NCBI RefSeq assembly: GCF_025143825.1
Contig: NZ_CP083560.1
Coordinates: forward strand, 3,162,001-3,226,000
Source: Sulfitobacter sp. S223
GTDB taxonomy: Bacteria; Pseudomonadota; Alphaproteobacteria; Rhodobacterales; Rhodobacteraceae
Direction: 5' to 3'
DNA: 64,000 nucleotides
Below the pieces are notes generated by a model. That model had not been told where the DNA came from. It saw only the letters and a list, made by a program, of their open reading frames with translations, and ran no database searches. The stretch's first letter is position 1. Each line of letters starts with the position of its first letter. Shown in pieces: positions 60,101 to 64,000 of the stretch. The position numbers were made by a program, and so were the translations under genes.

Positions 60101-63078
60101 AGGACATTCAATTCACCGCGCGGTTCCTGTCGGTGCCTACAGGCCCCTACCAGTTGCAGGGTTTCTTGTTCGAACAGGATGCGGGGAAGTGGGTGCGCCT
60201 CGATGTCTATAGCGATAAGAACGGGCTACATATCTATGGGGCCCACACGACTGGCGGCACCACCAACACAATGTTCAACACGCTGATTGATCCGGCACAG
60301 GTGGAATTCATGCGCGCAGGTCGCCAAGGCGATGTCTGGACGTTGGAATATTCGGAAAACGGCTCTGACTGGACGGTTGCGGGTTCCTTCACCTTTGCGA
60401 TGGAGCTGAACCGCGGAGGCCTGTTCGCTGGCAACCTTGGCGCATCCACAGGCTTTACCGCAGTGGTCGACTGGTTTGAGACTAATTCAGACCCGATCTT
60501 AGGCGAAGATGCCAATGTAGTCCCTCAGGCTGTTGACGATGTGCTGTTCGTACTGCCCGACACCACAACCCTGATCAACACGGCAACTGATCTGCTCGCA
60601 AATGATCAGGCAGTAAGCGCGCAGCTGGACCTTGTCTCAATCGGCTCTCCGTCTTCCGGCACGCTGATCGACAATGGCGATGGCACGCTGTCCTTCACCC
60701 CCGATGCTGGTTTTCTAGGTGATATCACGGTCAGCTATGTGATGAGCGCTGACGGTCAAACGGACACAGCCGAGCTGACACTGACGGTGCAACCGCCTTC
60801 CATCTCGGATGATTTTGCAGATGGCGTGCTGGATCCGGCTTGGTCCTTTTCCGGCATTGGCGGCTCAGGAACGGAAGGATCGGTCGGCAGTAACGGTGTA
60901 TTGCAGATCGTTTCGCCGCGCGGATTGCCGGTATCTGCGTCTGATGTATTGACCTCACCGCGTGTGCTGCAAGACCAACCAGATACTGATTTCCAGATTT
61001 CAGCAGGGTTCTTGACCGAACCTGAGCAAGCATATCAAGAGCATGGCCTTTTGGTTATTCAGGATGCCGAAAACTGGATACGCTTTGACATGGCATTTAC
61101 CAACAGTGGTCTTGTCTTGATCGTGGGTGTGATTGAGGGCGGTCAAACCACCTACCCTCTGTTCCAGAGCATCGATTCAGGTGACGTGACAGACTTCCGG
61201 ATTTCCCGCGACGGCAGCAACTGGCTGTTCGAAACAAGTGACGCAAATGGCACTTGGACCACTGCATTCACCATGACCCATGACATGGAAGTCACGCAGG
61301 TAGGGCTGTTTTCCGGCAGCACATCTTTCGACTCAAATGTGCCGGGTTATACCGCGTTGGTAGATTATTTTGAGAACGCGATGAATCCGCTGGTAAATGA
61401 AGACAGCGTTGTCGTCCCAGCAAATTTCACTCCGATCACCAACGATGATACCGCAGTGGTAGACGGCCTTGCGCCGACAATCATTGATGTTTCGGACCTG
61501 CTGGCCAATGACACCGATAGCAATGGCGACACCTTGACCGTCACGGGTATCATCCAACCAGACCATGGCAGCCTTGTTGATAATGGCGATGGCACGCTGA
61601 CCTACACACCCACAATAAACAGCCCCGTTCAGGATAATTTCAGCTACACTGTTAGCGACGGCACCGACACCTCCAGCGCTGACGTGCGGCTGATTGTCGG
61701 CAATCCGATCACTGTTTGGGAAGGGTCGCAGCAAAGCTTTGGCAGCAACGGAGAGGGCCAACAATTCATCAACGTTCTTGGCAATGTTGATGCTGTTGTA
61801 ACGGGCCTGTCCTACACGTTGAATGGCGGAGCCGTGCGGCAGTTATCCATCGGTGCGGATACGCGACGCTTGCAGGACACCGGCGATTTCAACATCGACA
61901 TACGGTATTCTGCGCTGGACGGCAGCGCGGCGGACGACATCATCTTAATCACCGCAACCACTGAATTGGGCGATGTTTTCACGCAGGAAGTTGTGATCGA
62001 CTACGAAGACGGCATTGCATGGGACCCCAACTATGCCATCGACTGGAGCACCCAAACCAACGTCTCGGATGCTGTCCAGATTGCTGATGGTCGATGGGAA
62101 ATCGGGCCTGACGGGCTGCGCCCCACGCAACTGGGATATGACCGTGTGGTGGTGATGGGCGATGCGGGTTGGGACAATTATCAGCTGAACACGACGATCA
62201 CGATGCACGACTTGCTGAACAGCGATCCTCGCGGGCGTGACGGCGGCGGGTTTGCCATCGGCATGCTCTGGACCGGTCACACAAACGACCCCATCTCTGG
62301 GTTCCAGCCCTTGTCAGGATGGGAACCGGGGGCTGCGTTTTTCTACACCGACAAGAATGGTGATGGCACAGGCCGCCTTGATCTTCACCCGTCCCGAGAC
62401 TTCTTCTCGGAACTCAACACGATGGCGTTGTCTCTGGACGAGGGTGCCACCTACAATTTCACAGTGCAGGTAGAGCAAGTCGCGCTTTATGACCGGCTCT
62501 TTTCGGTCCGCATTTGGGAAGAAGGCACCGCAGAGCCCGAAGCATGGACCATGCAAGGCGTGCAGACCTTTGATATCAGCGACGCGCCACAAACGGGATC
62601 TGTCTATTTTAACGCCCACTATTTCGACGTCAGTTTTGGTGATGTGACCGTGACCGAAATTACGGGCAGCGACATTCTTCAAGGGACCGAAGGGGATGAT
62701 ACCCTGATGGGTGTTGACCTGACTGCCGCGCTCCCCGGCGCGGGTGAACGCGATGTTGCCGCAGGGTATGCTGGTGAAGATACCTTTGTGATGGGGGATG
62801 CGAACGGGGTCTTTTACGATGACGGCGTTGCGGCCAGTTCGGGTATTGATGATTTCCTCTACGTCTGGGATTTTTCGACAACCGAGGACATCTTGCTGCT
62901 GCATGGCATCGCCAGCGACTATTTCGTCGAGATTGATGCCGCCACTCTGCCTGAGGGTGCAGCGATCTGGCTGACCGGAGACACCGACAGCGCAGATGAG
63001 CTGATCGGCATCCTCGGAGGCTTGACTGAATTCGATTTAAATGCGGAGAATGTCTCTTATAGTGGACTATTTGCCTAA
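57187..63078 (+). CDS. giant repetitive secreted protein (DUF1349-like plus cadherin-like repeats, RTX-type tail)
   Basis: This 1963-residue protein alternates two modules five times. The first is a DUF1349/concanavalin-like unit of about 200 residues (consensus RAMQA..., YELQGFLIEEDA, WLRFDTYSDG, GVFAGNLAGSNGF), starting near residues 1, 299, 604, 907 and 1204. The second is a cadherin-like unit of about 90 residues (LLANDSDPEGAALTVT, then TLTDNGDGTLTY and DSFGYTVSDG). Residues about 1506-1610 are Ig-like, about 1610-1826 another concanavalin-like domain. The last 135 residues (LQGTEGDDTLMGVD, then IDDFLYVWDFSTTEDILLLH) look like a type I secretion signal of RTX proteins. There is no N-terminal signal peptide. 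Likely a secreted matrix adhesin; carbohydrate binding is inferred. Confidence 0.88.
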   Translation: MANSSDFSDVTQLDSWALTTPSGSTATWGNSVSDGYLVLDTPDGTFDAWNTNGTARAMQAVQNADFAFSSHFLTVPDEQYEMQGLLVEQDASNWIRFDTFSDGNKLFAFAAVTINGTSTKKFQVEIPPDGAPYLRMERIGNTWTCLYSVDNENWTVAGVFEQSLAVSQAGVFAGNLAGSNGFAAQVDWIAFDDDPLLTEDAGYADAPPVAADDTLATAFDTALVLDVADLLANDSDPEGAALTVTQVSAAQSGTLTDNGDGTLTYVPADGFVGTDSFGYTVSDGTHQTTATVNITVGEMAVSGPESDDFSAAALGDQWTITTPGASSWALDTSGSDAFLSLITPDGTYDAWGTNTTARAMQAMDDTDFTVETRFLSTPDSKYELQGFLIEEDADTWLRFDTYSDGSKLYAFAAFSNAGSNTVLFQQVIQGGTAPFLRLERSGDTWTFLYSQDGSSWTLAGTTTRSIAVSDAGVFAGNLAGSNGFTALVDYIEFGSDPLTAEDGSVAPPNAAPTAEDDQLVTAADTALIFDQADLLENDSDPDGSTLSIVEFGPAQSGSLTDNGDGTLTYTPNAGFAGSDSFDYTVSDGALQTTATVSVTVGSTPQSTGVSDDFSASEVSGVWTGTTPGSGAIAPYESGSESAVALTATGAQDPWGQNMATRLMQAIDNVDVSVTTRFLSTPDTRYETQGFLVEEDQNSWLRFDTYFDGTNLRAFAALTLNGTPTVLLNTVLAVNAAPYLQLTRTGDIWQFAYSQDGNNWSVAGTATAAIDMTAIGVMAGNVTASNSFTAIVDWFEVATDPLLQDDGLPFDQSTPVAVDDAFTTQVDALLAVDAASGVLSNDTDADGDTLTASLINGPQNGTLTFNTDGSFTYSPNAGFVGYDTFVYSTADSFGATDTASVALTVGTPPNGYSDDFSGGSLSGFWTAEGPAGTTAGRGITGPDGVLELRSGNGTFDAYGTNTSGRLMQDVLDQDIQFTARFLSVPTGPYQLQGFLFEQDAGKWVRLDVYSDKNGLHIYGAHTTGGTTNTMFNTLIDPAQVEFMRAGRQGDVWTLEYSENGSDWTVAGSFTFAMELNRGGLFAGNLGASTGFTAVVDWFETNSDPILGEDANVVPQAVDDVLFVLPDTTTLINTATDLLANDQAVSAQLDLVSIGSPSSGTLIDNGDGTLSFTPDAGFLGDITVSYVMSADGQTDTAELTLTVQPPSISDDFADGVLDPAWSFSGIGGSGTEGSVGSNGVLQIVSPRGLPVSASDVLTSPRVLQDQPDTDFQISAGFLTEPEQAYQEHGLLVIQDAENWIRFDMAFTNSGLVLIVGVIEGGQTTYPLFQSIDSGDVTDFRISRDGSNWLFETSDANGTWTTAFTMTHDMEVTQVGLFSGSTSFDSNVPGYTALVDYFENAMNPLVNEDSVVVPANFTPITNDDTAVVDGLAPTIIDVSDLLANDTDSNGDTLTVTGIIQPDHGSLVDNGDGTLTYTPTINSPVQDNFSYTVSDGTDTSSADVRLIVGNPITVWEGSQQSFGSNGEGQQFINVLGNVDAVVTGLSYTLNGGAVRQLSIGADTRRLQDTGDFNIDIRYSALDGSAADDIILITATTELGDVFTQEVVIDYEDGIAWDPNYAIDWSTQTNVSDAVQIADGRWEIGPDGLRPTQLGYDRVVVMGDAGWDNYQLNTTITMHDLLNSDPRGRDGGGFAIGMLWTGHTNDPISGFQPLSGWEPGAAFFYTDKNGDGTGRLDLHPSRDFFSELNTMALSLDEGATYNFTVQVEQVALYDRLFSVRIWEEGTAEPEAWTMQGVQTFDISDAPQTGSVYFNAHYFDVSFGDVTVTEITGSDILQGTEGDDTLMGVDLTAALPGAGERDVAAGYAGEDTFVMGDANGVFYDDGVAASSGIDDFLYVWDFSTTEDILLLHGIASDYFVEIDAATLPEGAAIWLTGDTDSADELIGILGGLTEFDLNAENVSYSGLFA

Positions 63079-63110
63079 TTATTTTGAACTTAACTTTGGA
63101 GACAGCAATT

Positions 63111-63887
63111 ATGAAAGTCGCAATTTTGGCCGGTGGCAAAGGTACTCGATTAGCCGAAGAAACCTCTGTTCGTCCCAAGCCTATGGTAGAAATTGGCGGC
63201 AAACCAATCCTGTGGCACATCATGAATATCTACTCGCATTTCGGACATCAGGATTTCGCTGTCGCGCTTGGGTATAAGGGCGACCATATCAAACGTTATT
63301 TTGCTGAGTATGGTCAGCTTTCGGGTAATTTGACGGTGCGGCTCGGCAATCCTGAACCGCTGGTGCGTCACGATGAACAGCACCCTCAGTGGAACATCGA
63401 TCTGATTGAAACCGGCAACGAAACCTTGACCGGTGGACGCGTGAAGCGGCTCCAGCCCCACATGGGCAGCGGAACCTTCATGCTGACCTGGGGTGATGGT
63501 GTCAGCGATGTGGACCTGAACAAGCTGCTGGCGTTTCATAAATCACACGGGAAGCTGGCAACGGTCACTGCAGTGCGCCCTCAGGCCCGCTATGGCCACA
63601 TGCGGTTTGACGGCGACCGTGTCACCGCATTTGAGGAAAAGCCGCAAACGGCAGAAGGCTGGATAAATGGCGCTTTCTTTGTGCTTGAACCAGAGGTTTT
63701 TGACTACATCGAAGGTGACATGGTGATGTTCGAACACGCACCGCTTGAGAACCTCGCACGTGACGGACAATTGATGGCCTATCGTCATGAAGGCTTTTGG
63801 GCGGCGATGGACACGCTGCGCGATAAGCATGTCCTGCAAAAGATATGGGACTCTGGCGACCGTCCTTGGGCACATTGGGAGAAGTAA
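63111..63887 (+). CDS. rfbF: glucose-1-phosphate cytidylyltransferase
   Basis: The 258-residue nucleotidyltransferase makes CDP-glucose from CTP and glucose-1-phosphate. The N-terminal signature is KVAILAGGKGTRLAEETSVR, followed by PKPMVEIGGKPILWHIM. Further motifs are MLTWGDGVSDVD (metal binding) and FWAAMDTLRDKHVLQKIWDS. The ATG at 63111 follows TGGAGACAG; the longer open frame from 63084 would add nine unsupported residues. CDP-glucose leads to 3,6-dideoxyhexoses or related branched sugars. The next gene (SDR) would fit a following step. Confidence 0.92.
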   Translation: MKVAILAGGKGTRLAEETSVRPKPMVEIGGKPILWHIMNIYSHFGHQDFAVALGYKGDHIKRYFAEYGQLSGNLTVRLGNPEPLVRHDEQHPQWNIDLIETGNETLTGGRVKRLQPHMGSGTFMLTWGDGVSDVDLNKLLAFHKSHGKLATVTAVRPQARYGHMRFDGDRVTAFEEKPQTAEGWINGAFFVLEPEVFDYIEGDMVMFEHAPLENLARDGQLMAYRHEGFWAAMDTLRDKHVLQKIWDSGDRPWAHWEK

Positions 63888-63889
63888 GT

Positions 63890-64000
63890 ATGCGTGTACT
63901 GGTAACGGGAAACCGTGGATATATCGGTGTTGTTCTAACCCCTATGCTGCAGCAAGCTGGTCACGATGTCTCGGGGATCGACACCGACCTTTACCGCCGC
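63890..64000 (+). CDS. NAD-dependent epimerase/dehydratase (partial, cut by window end)
   Basis: Only the first 37 codons are in the window: MRVLVTGNRGYIGVVLTPML, then AGHDVSGIDTDLYRR. The GxxGYIG motif is the NAD(P)-binding site of extended short-chain dehydrogenases acting on nucleotide sugars. It starts two bases after the cytidylyltransferase stop, so it is in the same operon and probably acts on a nucleotide sugar. CDP-glucose 4,6-dehydratase or an epimerase are both possible. Confidence 0.75.
   Translation, partial: MRVLVTGNRGYIGVVLTPMLQQAGHDVSGIDTDLYRR

Overview
The window looks like chromosome from a marine alphaproteobacterium of the Roseobacter group (Rhodobacteraceae/Roseobacteraceae). 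The reasons are the moderately high GC, the protein families present, a VPLPA-CTERM/exosortase D locus of the kind known from that group, and accessory genes whose type I recognise from roseobacters. This is inference from gene content; there is no rRNA or other species marker.

Region 1 (1-7.4 kb) is ordinary core-like chromosome. A minus-strand run holds a 2-hydroxyacid dehydrogenase, gamma-glutamyltransferase and an FAD-linked oxidase. It is followed by a plus-strand SH3-domain secreted protein, a quinone-oxidoreductase-like MDR enzyme and a BON-MscS channel.

Region 2 (7.48-about 23.7 kb) is an accessory island beginning in a tRNA-Gln(TTG) gene. A 22-bp core from the tRNA 3' end occurs three times: in the tRNA, inverted at 10.2 kb, and at 17.64 kb. 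The island has a tyrosine integrase with small overlapping partner genes. It also carries two BglII/BstYI-family restriction endonucleases with a long C5-cytosine methyltransferase, and a two-gene cassette of a polymerase-palm-like protein (winged-helix-like N-terminus, family A polymerase-like motifs A/B/C) plus a PD-(D/E)xK nuclease-like protein. At least three broken relatives of the polymerase-like gene lie in the island. The inverted middle repeat joins the element's right end, the att core and the left end in the order expected of an excised circle. Further right are a HEPN-like gene, a LysR/MFS/LLM/aldo-keto reductase group (the LLM gene is frameshifted) and a stretch of broken genes.

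Region 3 (23.8-29.2 kb) has a catalase, a TetR repressor divergent from a zinc-type alcohol dehydrogenase-like gene across a nested palindromic operator, remnants of a molybdenum aldehyde oxidase and of a TetR gene, and a DEDDh exonuclease.

Region 4 (29.2-64 kb) is a large exopolysaccharide and protein-sorting locus. It has an initiating sugar transferase, five family 2 and one GT4 glycosyltransferases, a Wzx-like flippase and a Wzy/ligase-like protein. The chain-length and export machinery comprises a Wzz/GumC-like protein, a BY-kinase-like protein, an ExeA-like ATPase, a Wza-like export protein, an outer-membrane barrel and a PrsT-like TPR lipoprotein. Exosortase D with a C-terminal EpsI domain is present with one VPLPA-CTERM substrate. 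Sugar-nucleotide enzymes (a UDP/GDP-sugar dehydrogenase and a glucose-1-phosphate cytidylyltransferase) and two large repetitive surface or secreted proteins without signal peptides complete it. Together these genes would build, polymerise and export an extracellular polysaccharide and anchor or sort associated proteins. The locus continues past the right edge of the window.
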